Below are positions 1-7,658 of a stretch of DNA of 53,617 bases, piece after piece; position 1 is the stretch's first letter, and the number at the start of each line of letters is the position of its first letter. The translations under genes and the position numbers were made by a program. Location: contig PXRJ01000068.1 of the NCBI GenBank assembly GCA_003021705.1, positions 1 to 53,617 of the forward strand, in the 5' to 3' direction. Below the pieces are notes generated by a model. It saw only the letters and a program-made list of their open reading frames with translations, searched no databases and had not been told where the DNA came from. This stretch comes from Halobacteriales archaeon QS_3_64_16. Its GTDB lineage: Archaea; Halobacteriota; Halobacteria; Halobacteriales; Halococcaceae.

Positions 1-701
1 TCGGCCGCAGTGGTCCGAATCGCGCCGTCGCCCGGCGGATTGCGCTCTTCAGGAAGGCTCCGAGAATGGCGGTAGGTCGATCGGTCGGCCCGTAGCTCTT
101 CGAGGGTGTGTCCGCGCCAACGTAAGTACATCCTCAGCGCGTCGAGATCGAGCCCGCCCCGACCGGGTCCGACGTCGAGCAGGCGGCCGTACTCGGTGGT
201 GGCGTCCGCTGCGGGTATCGGCCGAGCGACAAAGCTTCGGAGGGAGACCTCGCCCGCCAGCGCGTTTCGGGCGGCGAGAGCTACCGGGTAAAAGATCCCC
301 ACCAGTACCGCGTTCGTGACGATCGTGAGCGAGAAGATCCCGAGGGCGGTCTCGACGCCCGGGAAAGAGAACTCGAGGAGTCGATAGGCCGGATAGGCCG
401 GGAACAGCACCGAGAGAACGATGAAGGCCTTCGCGTCCGCGCCGCCGAAACCGCCGAGACGCCAGAAGGCATACGACAGCGGAACGACGAGCCCGGCGCT
501 CAGCCCCACACGCACCAGAAAAAATCGCCGAGTCGGACTCCCGTTGATCGTGAAGAACTCGAAGAGCAGCGCCACGCCTGCCACCAACAGAAGGGGCAAC
601 CAGACGCGATCGGGCACCCGCCGGGTCGCGATATCGCGCCAGGCGACCCACGCGAACGCCGGCACCGCGAGCAAGCGCAGCAGGTCCGGAAGCGAGTTCA
701 C
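1..701 (-). CDS. pibD: Prepilin/preflagellin peptidase, A24 family (3' end outside window)
   Basis: Membrane aspartyl protease that cleaves class III signal peptides of archaellins and type IV pilins at the cytoplasmic face. The reading frame runs from a GTG at 701 to the window edge, giving 233 residues without a stop. Both catalytic aspartate sites of the family are visible: the first in WRDIATRRVPD near residue 25, the second in GGFGGADAKAF near residue 85, followed by several hydrophobic segments and a soluble charged loop (from about residue 150). The GTG start is chosen because an AT-rich box, ATTATTATAG on the minus strand at 726-735, lies 25-34 bases upstream, which fits a leaderless transcript; the overlapping ATG one base earlier runs straight into TGA. 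The C-terminal part is missing only because the window ends. Confidence 0.85.
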   Translation of the reverse strand, partial: MNSLPDLLRLLAVPAFAWVAWRDIATRRVPDRVWLPLLLVAGVALLFEFFTINGSPTRRFFLVRVGLSAGLVVPLSYAFWRLGGFGGADAKAFIVLSVLFPAYPAYRLLEFSFPGVETALGIFSLTIVTNAVLVGIFYPVALAARNALAGEVSLRSFVARPIPAADATTEYGRLLDVGPGRGGLDLDALRMYLRWRGHTLEELRADRSTYRHSRSLPEERNPPGDGAIRTTAA

Positions 702-725
702 ATCCCGAGGAAGGGCGACGATCGG

Positions 726-735
726 CTATAATAAT
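726..735 (-). promoter_or_regulatory. TATA-like box of the prepilin peptidase gene
   Basis: AT-rich decamer in a GC-rich spacer, 25-34 bases before the GTG at 701. This is the usual archaeal TATA distance for a leaderless transcript. Confidence 0.5.
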
Positions 736-877
736 TCCGATGGTTTCGATCCGAATAATGACGGTGATAGGTGCCGGCCGAGTCCGCCGATAGCCCGTTT
801 AGGACGACGGAGACCCGCCGCTGGCCGTTCGAATGCGTCGCCGCGAAAAGAGTCGAACCCTCCGCCGAGCGGCCGGT

Positions 878-1267
878 TCAGATGACGCGGTTCTGGAGGT
901 AATCGAGGTGCTTTGCGTTGTAGACGATCTTGACCTCGTCGGCGTCGGGGCTGCCGATGCAAGTCAGGCGGACGTCCTTGTCGTCGACTTCCTCGTCCGA
1001 GAGGATCTGTTGCATGTCCATGTCGATCTCGCCCTCTTTGACGATAGCGGCGCAGTTCGCACACGCGCCGGCCCGACACGAGAAGGGCCAGTCATACCCC
1101 TGGGCCTCGGCGGCTTCGAGGACGTACTCCGATTCGTTGACGTCTAGGGTACCGTAGTCCTCCTCGTCGAGACCGGCGTCGGCGGCCTCCTCGAAGAGGT
1201 CATCGTCGTCCATGCTCCACCCGTGATCGTCCAGCACTTCGTAGTTCAGGTACTCTACGGTAGGCAT
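878..1267 (-). CDS. fer: Halophilic plant-type [2Fe-2S] ferredoxin
   Basis: Soluble one-electron carrier, in haloarchaea the partner of the 2-oxoacid:ferredoxin oxidoreductases. 129 residues beginning [10 protein letters not shown], the known N-terminus of halobacterial ferredoxin, so the second of two adjacent ATGs is taken as start. An acidic N-terminal insertion (about residues 12-46), typical of the halophilic form, precedes the iron-sulfur fold. The four cluster ligands are C64, C69, C72 and C103 (C-X4-C-X2-C-X30-C). The gene appears monocistronic and points the same way as the prepilin peptidase gene downstream of it, with a 176-base gap. Confidence 0.95.
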   Translation of the reverse strand: MPTVEYLNYEVLDDHGWSMDDDDLFEEAADAGLDEEDYGTLDVNESEYVLEAAEAQGYDWPFSCRAGACANCAAIVKEGEIDMDMQQILSDEEVDDKDVRLTCIGSPDADEVKIVYNAKHLDYLQNRVI

Positions 1268-1494
1268 CACCGATGATTCGGTCCAGGGCCTGTTAACTCT
1301 GCTGTTTTGGCCAGTCGGATTTTAGGTGAGCCATATCCTCTCGCCGCCGTATCCGCCGGTTTCGGCGCGTCGAACCGCCGCTCGAGACGAGGGTTTTTCG
1401 ACCGCTCTGCCTGTCGTTTCATGGGGAAAGGAATCGGAGGTGTCGGCGTATGTCGATAGCCGCTGAGCGGCGAGCAGCGCGGTTCGGCTCGGTA

Positions 1495-2316
1495 CTATTT
1501 CTCGGAACGGGCTGGCGGGCGCACACCATCGAACGGTCGCGACTCGAAGTCCTCGTCAGCCAGAAACGCCGCGGCGCGCTCGCGGAACTCCTCGCTGTCC
1601 CAGATGTGGGCGGTGAGTTCGCGGGCCATTTCCTGGCCTCGAAGCCCGACGTTCGTCCAGGGTTTGAGGATCGCTTTGATCGTCCGATAAGCCTGCGGGC
1701 TTTTGGTATCGATGATCGCTTCTACGAGATCGATGGCGCGGCTCTCCGCGTCGCCCTTGGGGACCACGCGGTTGATCAGCCCGAAGGCTTGGGCTTCCTC
1801 GGCGTCTAGCATCCGACCGGTCAACAGCAGGTCCTTCGCGCGTTTCTCGCCGACGATAAGCGGGAGCAACTGGACGCCCCCGCCGGCCGCGGTCGCGCCG
1901 ACGCCGACTTCCGGTTGGGTGAACCGGGCGCTTTTCTCGGCGACGATCAGATCACAGGCCGAGGCCAGCTCGTTCCCGCCGGCCGCACAGATCCCCTGCA
2001 CGCCCGCGACGACCGGCTTCCCGGTATCCCGAAGGATATCTAACGCCTCGAAGTAGGCCGTCATGAACCGTATCCCTTCCTCGAAAGAGAGGTCCTTTAG
2101 GTAGTTCAGGTCCGCCCCCGCACAGAAGGTCTCGCCGGTCGCGCTCACCACGGTCCCCTGGATGTCCTCGGTTCGGTCGGCGGCGGTAATGGCCTCCGTG
2201 AACGCGAGTATCGTCTCCATGTCGAGGACGTTGTTCCGGTCCGGGGCATCGAGGCGAACAAGGGCGATCCGGTCGTCGTTCGCGCGGCCTACATCGATCG
2301 TGGGGTGGTCTGCCAT
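1495..2316 (-). CDS. Enoyl-CoA hydratase/isomerase (crotonase) family protein
   Basis: 273-residue crotonase-fold enzyme acting on an acyl-CoA thioester. The oxyanion-hole segment FCAGADLNYL (about residues 65-75) and the helix-capping segment AAGGNELASACD are present. Both positions that carry the two catalytic glutamates of true enoyl-CoA hydratases are Glu here (in GGNELAS and in QPEVGVG), so hydratase chemistry is plausible, but the family also includes isomerases and hydrolases. The start at MADHPTID is chosen over an upstream in-frame ATG because a TATA-like ctattgg lies about 25 bases before it and homologues usually begin close to the ValRLDxP strand. No fatty acid genes are adjacent, so the substrate cannot be named. 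Confidence 0.85.
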   Translation of the reverse strand: MADHPTIDVGRANDDRIALVRLDAPDRNNVLDMETILAFTEAITAADRTEDIQGTVVSATGETFCAGADLNYLKDLSFEEGIRFMTAYFEALDILRDTGKPVVAGVQGICAAGGNELASACDLIVAEKSARFTQPEVGVGATAAGGGVQLLPLIVGEKRAKDLLLTGRMLDAEEAQAFGLINRVVPKGDAESRAIDLVEAIIDTKSPQAYRTIKAILKPWTNVGLRGQEMARELTAHIWDSEEFRERAAAFLADEDFESRPFDGVRPPARSEK

Positions 2317-2441
2317 GACGCATGAAAGCATCCGGATGCCAATAGCTCTCTCGCCCTATCCGACCTCGAGACGATCGGTCGTCGACCGAATCGGCTCCCA
2401 GTCGGCTGGGAGTCACTCGGCGTCGTTCAGACCGTTCGGGG

Positions 2442-2591
2442 CTACTCGCGTCGGTTTCGGGAACCGAGTTTGCGCCTGACGAATCGATAGCCAACCAAGC
2501 CGCCGACGCCCGCAACGACCGCACCGGGAAGGCCGTACTTTCGGTAGCCGAACTTCGCCGCTTTTCTAACTGCGGTTAGTTTTCCGAACAC
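2442..2591 (-). CDS. Small single-span membrane protein, unknown function
   Basis: 49-residue frame with a GTG start, MFGKLTAVRKAAKFGYRKYG, then one glycine/valine-rich hydrophobic segment (LPGAVVAGVGGLVGYRF) and a basic tail. The same frame is open further upstream, but that part reads through hairpin repeats and lacks coding character. A T-rich box (cgcttttgttcg on the minus strand near 2619) lies about 28 bases before the GTG and supports the start. I do not recognise a named family; the positive-inside pattern suggests a membrane-anchored small protein. It is transcribed towards the crotonase gene. Confidence 0.5.
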   Translation of the reverse strand: MFGKLTAVRKAAKFGYRKYGLPGAVVAGVGGLVGYRFVRRKLGSRNRRE

Positions 2592-2660
2592 GAGCGTATC
2601 GTCCCCAGCGACGAACAAAAGCGCTGCGCCCAGTGGGACGGTCGTGCAACTCGTCTCCAT

Positions 2661-3008
2661 CCGGTTCGAACCGGCCCACGATCTCGTGATTCGGGAGAGC
2701 TTCGCTCTCTCGTCATTGCGAGACCGAAGGTCTCGCTTGCAGTTAGAACTCGGAGAGTTCTGACCACAGCACAAGAGGCGCGAAGCGGCTCTTGAACGAC
2801 GTCGCTACACTGCGTTTCGCTCGCTTGATGCGTGGGACCGGATTCGAACCTCGTCGAGACGTTCCTGCTCGGCTCGCTCCCTCGGTCGCTCGCCTCCGCG
2901 GGCTGGGACTCGTCTGCTTCGAATCGGTCCTACTCGTTCACTTCGGCCGCTCGTGGTTCGAGACAGCTTCGCTGTCTCGTCATCACGAAAGACGCGAAGC
3001 GTCTTTCG
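2661..3008. repeat. Hairpin array A next to tRNA-Leu
   Basis: 444-base gene-free spacer (2592-3035) carrying short perfect palindromes with small loops. Stems: 2695-2700/2704-2709 (loop TTC), 2718-2725/2729-2736 (GAA), 2745-2751/2755-2761 (GGA), 2959-2967/2971-2979 (TTC) and 2987-2995/2999-3007 (GAA). Read on the minus strand, 2764-2700 follows the same order of stems and linkers as 7261-7325. The end of the array (2957-3023) matches pieces of 41642-41770. A 22-base copy of the tRNA 3' end lies inside at 2829-2850. Confidence 0.8.
2829..2850 (-). repeat. Partial copy of the 3' end of tRNA-Leu
   Basis: 22 bases identical to 3036-3057, that is the discriminator base, the 3' acceptor strand and most of the T arm of the adjacent tRNA-Leu(GAG). 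After base 2850 the similarity stops and no other part of a tRNA follows. A repeated tRNA 3' end is the usual trace of integrase-mediated insertion, but only 185 bases separate the copies and no integrase is present. It could equally be a by-product of repeat shuffling. Confidence 0.75.
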
Positions 3009-3035
3009 AACGACTCCGCTCGCGGCTTCGTTCAC

Positions 3036-3120
<85 letters not shown>

Positions 3121-3223
3121 TCGACGCATCCGACCGTACCCCGCGTGTCGATAAAAGCGCTTTCGTTTCGGCCACCGGCCCGGCTCCCTGCCGCGATGGC
3201 GACCGGCCGCCATCGATCGTCGC

Positions 3224-4219
3224 TCACAGCGAGACGGTCGTTCCGACCCCTTCGCGCTCCGCGAGGTCATACAAGTGCTCGCCGACCGCGGCGTCGAGCA
3301 CCGCGGTCCCGACGCTCTCGATTACGACGATCCCCTCGCTTCCCTCGCGTCCCGCCGCGCCGTCGAGGACGGCCCCGAGCGAGGTGAGGTCACTCGCGTC
3401 GAGACCGCTCTCCCGGAGGTCGCCGGTCTCGATCGCCTCCTCGGGCACGTCCGCGAGGACCCGCGCGGCGCGCTCTACGGTCTCGTCGTCGAGCTCGCGC
3501 ATCTCACCGGTATAGGCCCCGATCGCGATCACCGTCGTCCCGGATTCGAGCGCCTCACCCCGGAAGACCGGTTCGCTCGCGGTGGTCGCGGTCACCACGA
3601 CCGTCGCTTCCTCGATCGCCTCGTGCGGGGAAGCAACGGCTTCGACGGGAATTTTGAGATCGGCCTCGAGGTCCTCGGCGCAGCGATACCGGGAGTCACT
3701 CGGCGAGTAGATCCGGACCTCTTCCAGGTCGGTCGCGGCGGCGATCGCCCGGGTCTGGAAGCGGGCCTGGGTGCCCGCGCCGATCACTCCCAGGCGCACG
3801 GCTTCACGGTCGGCGGCGAGTTCCCGGGCCGCGAGGCCGCCGATACACCCCGTTCGGGCGTTCGTGAGCCGCGTTCCGGCCAGATACCCCGCTGGAAGAC
3901 CGGTCTCGGCGTCGGTGAGTGCGACCTGGGCGTTCACCGTTGGGAGCCCGCGATCGGCATTACCGTCGAAGACGCCCGCGAGTTTCGTCGCGTAGTAGCT
4001 CGCTCCGTGGACGTAGGCTGGCATCACCAGACCGGTCCCCAGGGATTCTTCGGGCGCGTCGGAGGCGAGACCAGTCCCCACGGAGAAGTGTGGCCGGTCG
4101 GGCCGCTCGACGTTCCCGCGATACTGTTCGACGAACGCTTCCCCGACGACATCGAGCAGGGCGTCGAGGTCGAGCAGTTCCTCGATGTCTCCCTCCGAGA
4201 GCACGCGTATCTCGCTCAT
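3224..4219 (-). CDS. Ornithine cyclodeaminase / mu-crystallin family dehydrogenase
   Basis: 331-residue NAD(P)-dependent enzyme of the family that includes ornithine cyclodeaminase, archaeal alanine dehydrogenase and delta1-pyrroline-2-carboxylate reductase. The N-terminal half contains the substrate domain with the K of YATKLAGVF (near residue 80). A Rossmann motif, GVIGAGTQARFQ, lies near residue 130, and VIAIGAYTGEMREL follows. The family member cannot be told from sequence by eye. The ATG at 4219 is preferred to the upstream in-frame start because CGTTAGG on the minus strand (4244-4250) lies 25-31 bases before it. It is transcribed divergently from the FAD oxidoreductase gene at 4375; together they could interconvert amino acids through an imine, which is an inference from neighbourhood. 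Confidence 0.85.
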   Translation of the reverse strand: MSEIRVLSEGDIEELLDLDALLDVVGEAFVEQYRGNVERPDRPHFSVGTGLASDAPEESLGTGLVMPAYVHGASYYATKLAGVFDGNADRGLPTVNAQVALTDAETGLPAGYLAGTRLTNARTGCIGGLAARELAADREAVRLGVIGAGTQARFQTRAIAAATDLEEVRIYSPSDSRYRCAEDLEADLKIPVEAVASPHEAIEEATVVVTATTASEPVFRGEALESGTTVIAIGAYTGEMRELDDETVERAARVLADVPEEAIETGDLRESGLDASDLTSLGAVLDGAAGREGSEGIVVIESVGTAVLDAAVGEHLYDLAEREGVGTTVSL

Positions 4220-4243
4220 AGCCAGTAGCTGGATTCCACGGTG

Positions 4244-4250
4244 CCTAACG
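4244..4250 (-). promoter_or_regulatory. TATA-like box of the cyclodeaminase-family gene
   Basis: CGTTAGG on the minus strand, 25-31 bases upstream of the ATG at 4219, one half of a divergent promoter region. Confidence 0.4.
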
Positions 4251-4344
4251 TTTCCCCAGCACACCACGCTCCCGGATCGATTCGACTCGACCGCCTGCTC
4301 TTTTCGACCGACGATCGGGAGTCAGGTGTCCAACCCGCCGAAAC

Positions 4345-4353
4345 GGTTTAGCC
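4345..4353 (+). promoter_or_regulatory. TATA-like box of the FAD oxidoreductase gene
   Basis: GGTTTAGCC, with TTTAG 24-28 bases before the ATG at 4375. This spacing favours that ATG over the one at 4360. Confidence 0.45.
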
Positions 4354-4374
4354 CTCGAAATGGTAGCCGATCAC

Positions 4375-5526
4375 ATGGACGCGGTCGTCGTCGGCGGCGG
4401 GATCGTCGGCCTCGCGTCGGCGTACTATCTGGCCGTGGGTGGCGCGGACGTCGCGGTCTACGAGAAGGGATCGATCGGCAATGGCAGCACCGAACGCTCG
4501 GCGGGCGGGATCCGCACGCAGTTCTCGACGCCGGTCCACGTTTCCCTCTCGCTCGAGAGCATCGCAGTCTGGGAGGACTTCGAGGAGACCTTCGGTATCG
4601 ATATCGCCTACCGTCGTCCGGGCTATCTCTTCTGTGCCCGCACCGCAGAGACAGCCCGCGCCTTCGAGGACAGCGTCGCGATCCAGCACGACCAGGGCGT
4701 TCCGAGCGAACTGCTCGATCCTGCCGAAGCACGGGAGTACTGTCCCGGCTTGCGGGCCGAGAAGTTCCGCGCGGCGACCTACTGTCCGATCGATGGCTTC
4801 GCCGATCCCCATCTCGCGCTCCAGGGGTTCGCTACGACCGCACGGGCGGCCGGCGCGGAGATCCGCACGAACGCGCCCGTGACTGATCTACTGTGCGAGG
4901 ACGACCGCGTGCGGGGCGTCGAGGTGAATGGAGAACGAATCGGAAGCGACGTCGTCGTGAACGCCGCCGGGCCGTGGGCGCGGCGGGTAGGGGAAATGGC
5001 CGGTCTTTCCCTTCCGATCGCCCCGCGACGCCGCCGGCTGCTGGTCGCCGAGCCCGAGAGCCCGATGCCCGAGGACATACCGCTGACGGTCGATCTGGAT
5101 ACCGGCTCGTACTTCCGGCCCGAGCGGGAGGGCGCAGCCCTAGTCGGTGGCCACTTCGCTACCACCGACTGTGACGCCGACCCCGATCGCTTCTCGAAGG
5201 GAATCGATCTCGACTGGAGCGCCGAAGCGCTCGAACGCGCGGCCGACTACGCGGCCTACTTCGGGCCCGAAGCGGGCGTGAAACGCGGCTGGGCCGGCCT
5301 CTATGCCGTGACGCCCGATCACCACCCCGTGATCGAAGAGACGATTCCGGGACTGATCACCGCCGCCGGCTTCTCGGGGCATGGCTTCCAGCACGCGCCA
5401 GCGACCGGGCAACTCGTCGCCGAGCTCGCGCTGGACGGCGAGACGACACTGCTCGATATCGCCCCGCTGGAAAGCGATCGTTTCGATCGGTCGGGAACGC
5501 TCGTCGATGAACGAAACGTCGCTTGA
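4375..5526 (+). CDS. FAD-dependent amino acid oxidoreductase (DAO family)
   Basis: 383-residue flavoprotein of the D-amino acid oxidase / sarcosine oxidase beta fold. The dinucleotide-binding motif VVVGGGIVGLASAYYL is at the very N-terminus and is followed by YEKGSIGNGSTERSAGGIR, where the flavin and substrate usually sit. The C-terminal family signature lies in PGLITAAGFSGHGFQHAPATG (near residues 325-345). The substrate is an amino acid or N-methyl amino acid; which one is not decided by sequence. It is paired head to head with a cyclodeaminase-family gene: an imino acid made here could be reduced there, for example D-proline to L-proline through pyrroline-2-carboxylate. That is inference. 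The start at 4375 follows from TATA spacing and from the glycine motif beginning at residue 5. Confidence 0.85.
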   Translation: MDAVVVGGGIVGLASAYYLAVGGADVAVYEKGSIGNGSTERSAGGIRTQFSTPVHVSLSLESIAVWEDFEETFGIDIAYRRPGYLFCARTAETARAFEDSVAIQHDQGVPSELLDPAEAREYCPGLRAEKFRAATYCPIDGFADPHLALQGFATTARAAGAEIRTNAPVTDLLCEDDRVRGVEVNGERIGSDVVVNAAGPWARRVGEMAGLSLPIAPRRRRLLVAEPESPMPEDIPLTVDLDTGSYFRPEREGAALVGGHFATTDCDADPDRFSKGIDLDWSAEALERAADYAAYFGPEAGVKRGWAGLYAVTPDHHPVIEETIPGLITAAGFSGHGFQHAPATGQLVAELALDGETTLLDIAPLESDRFDRSGTLVDERNVA

Positions 5527-5589
5527 GCGTCGGATGGGTGGAGCGACGACGACACGGTGGTGGTATCTACAGGAGTCCTTCGAGTGGCC

Positions 5590-6921
5590 TCAGCGATCGG
5601 CTCTCGTCAGGACCTGGCCGGAGTAGAGCGCGACCGGCACGCCACAGAGGGCGATCCCGGCCGCGGCGAGAAAGGCCACCTCGAGGGAGGCTGCATCGGC
5701 GATAACCCCCAACAGGTAGGGACCGGCCGCCCCGCCGATGGCCGCGGCCGTGTTCGTCACTGCAAAAAGCGACCCGCTCCGGCCCCCGGCGGCGCTCGCA
5801 GCGATGGCGTTCGCGGCCGGGTAGACGGCATAGAGGACGAACCCGAGGAGGACGAACCCGATGGGCAGGGTGAGCGCCGAGAGCGGCAACCAGACGAGCG
5901 CCGCGACGAGTACTGCAGTCCCCAGGAAACACGCGAGCGCGAAGCGCGCACGACTGAACAGATCGACGCCGTAGCCCGCGAGCATCGAGGCGACCCCTGC
6001 AGCAATCATCGTTACCGAGAGCATCGCACCCCCATAGGAAGGGCTCGCACCGATCGATGCGGTCGCAAAGGCGGCCGTGAAGGTCTGTATCGCTCGTACT
6101 TCCGCGCCGACCACGAGGAAGAGCCCGATCAGCGCGAGCATCGAGGGTGCCCGAAGGTAACTCGCGATCTGTGTACTCGTCTCCTGGAGGTTCACCTCCT
6201 CAACGAACGTCGATCGAACGGCGTCGACGAACGACGGCGGCGAGGACCCGGCGGCGGACGAGTCGTGAGCCCGCCGTCCGTTCCCGGCGCCGTCGGTCGC
6301 GGCGCGCTTCGTAGGTGTGCGATCGAGCGTCGCGGGAGCGACCCGAGGATAGAGGAAGTAGAGGAGAACGGCGAAGCCCACCCCAACGAAGGCGGCGACG
6401 ACCAGTGCGGCGCGCCATCCCAGAACTCCGGCGATAGCGACGGCAAGCGCTGGCGCGAGAACTGTTCCCACAGACCCCATCGTGCCGTGGATGCCCATGC
6501 TTCGCCCGTGGGTGGCGTTGGTCTCCGCGTCTGAGATGAGTGCCATTCCTGTCGGGTGGTAGGTCGACCCGCCGACGCCCGCGACGAACATGCCCACGAG
6601 CATGAGCGGGAAGGTAGGTGCAACGGCGACGAGCGCGAGCCCACAGGCGAGGACGACCGTCCCACCCACGAGCAGCGCGCGCTCATCGTAGACGTCCGCG
6701 AGCGGGCCGACCGGGAGCTGGACGACCGAATAGGTGAGAAAGAAGACCACGACGAGTAGGCTCGCCTCCGAGTAGCCGATGTTCAGTCCCGGCACGAGAA
6801 AGGGAAAGAGCGGCGGGACGATGATCGAGAAGAACTCGTTGATGCCATGCGTCAGACTCACCAGCAGAACGAATCCGGGATTATCGACATCGACCACCAA
6901 GCGGGCGACCCTTCTTGACAT
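5590..6921 (-). CDS. MFS transporter
   Basis: 443-residue major facilitator superfamily protein with about twelve hydrophobic segments in two halves, separated by a hydrophilic loop (about residues 190-245) rich in Arg, Thr, Ser and Asp. The segment PVGPLADVYDERALLVGG between the second and third helices matches the family loop 2-3 signature G-x-L-a-D. GVGGSTYHPTGMALISD near residue 115 resembles the fosmidomycin-resistance/nitrate-type branch, so drug or organic anion export is possible. The ATG at 6921 is chosen because a TATA-like caatacgc lies about 29 bases upstream. It converges on the FAD oxidoreductase gene; no functional link is evident. Confidence 0.85.
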   Translation of the reverse strand: MSRRVARLVVDVDNPGFVLLVSLTHGINEFFSIIVPPLFPFLVPGLNIGYSEASLLVVVFFLTYSVVQLPVGPLADVYDERALLVGGTVVLACGLALVAVAPTFPLMLVGMFVAGVGGSTYHPTGMALISDAETNATHGRSMGIHGTMGSVGTVLAPALAVAIAGVLGWRAALVVAAFVGVGFAVLLYFLYPRVAPATLDRTPTKRAATDGAGNGRRAHDSSAAGSSPPSFVDAVRSTFVEEVNLQETSTQIASYLRAPSMLALIGLFLVVGAEVRAIQTFTAAFATASIGASPSYGGAMLSVTMIAAGVASMLAGYGVDLFSRARFALACFLGTAVLVAALVWLPLSALTLPIGFVLLGFVLYAVYPAANAIAASAAGGRSGSLFAVTNTAAAIGGAAGPYLLGVIADAASLEVAFLAAAGIALCGVPVALYSGQVLTRADR

Positions 6922-7063
6922 AGCCGTGTCCACCCCTATGTGGCGAGCGTATTGAGCGTTCGCTCCGTGCCAGCGGTAGTGTTAACTTAGCCAATGCAGT
7001 GGGGATCAGGACAAAGATGGTTTGAAAACCCCCGCCCGCTCGACTTCTGCTCGCAGGCCTCGC

Positions 7064-7339
7064 GAGGCGGTTTCACCGCCTCGAACTCGCGGCGCTCCGC
7101 GCCGCACACGGCCCGTTCGCAGGTTCGTGGGACTCTGTGAGTCCCACGCTCATCACAAACGGCTTCGCCGTTTCGAACGATCTCGCTCGCCGAGCGGGAG
7201 GTCGGCTCCGCCGCCCTCCGAGAACGTGGTCGTTCGAGAGACCTGCGGTCTCTCGTGAATGTGGTCAGAACGCGACGCGTTCTGACTGCGAGCGAGACCT
7301 GCGGTCTCGCAATAACGAAAGAGGCCTTTGGCCTCTTTC
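7064..7339. repeat. Hairpin array B
   Basis: Eight perfect hairpins lie in 276 bases inside the 737-base gene-free gap 6922-7658. Stems and loops: 7064-7071/7075-7082 (TTC), 7089-7095/7099-7105 (TCC), 7127-7134/7140-7147 (CTGTG), 7157-7163/7167-7173 (TTC), 7236-7243/7247-7254 (TGC), 7264-7273/7277-7286 (GAC), 7292-7299/7303-7310 (TGC) and 7317-7326/7330-7339 (TTT). Linkers recur elsewhere in the window: CGTTCGCAGGTTC before the third stem and GCTCATCAC after it also occur at 41691-41733. The rest of the gap (7340-7658) shows no gene or tRNA that I can support; it must hold the promoter of the gene at 7659. Confidence 0.85.
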
Positions 7340-7658
7340 GAACCACGGCGAAGCCGCCACGCGCCCGGCCCTTCCAGTCCCACCCGACGGGGCCTGTGGC
7401 GGCCTTCGGCGCTTAACTAAACACCGCCCCTCGCCGAGCCATCGGGTCGTCGAACCACCGAGGATCGAGGATCGATCACGGCCCGAAGCGACGCTCGCAG
7501 AACAGCACTCGAAGGGACTAAATGCTTGCCAGAGTAGGTCAGACTGTTAAGAACGCGTCGATCCCATCGTGTGCCACAATGGCGATGTATCGTAGCTGTT
7601 CGAGTCGAGTGTATTCGAGTACTGCTCCCGATTACCGCCTCCCGGAGCCGCGCTGAGA

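Noticed and set aside
2829..2850. Second tRNA gene
   Set aside because: Only the T arm and 3' acceptor strand are present; the sequence after 2850 does not continue as a tRNA.
7064..7339. CRISPR array or tRNA cluster in the hairpin region
   Set aside because: Repeats are palindromes of different sequence with short irregular linkers, not identical direct repeats with spacers, and no cloverleaf can be drawn.
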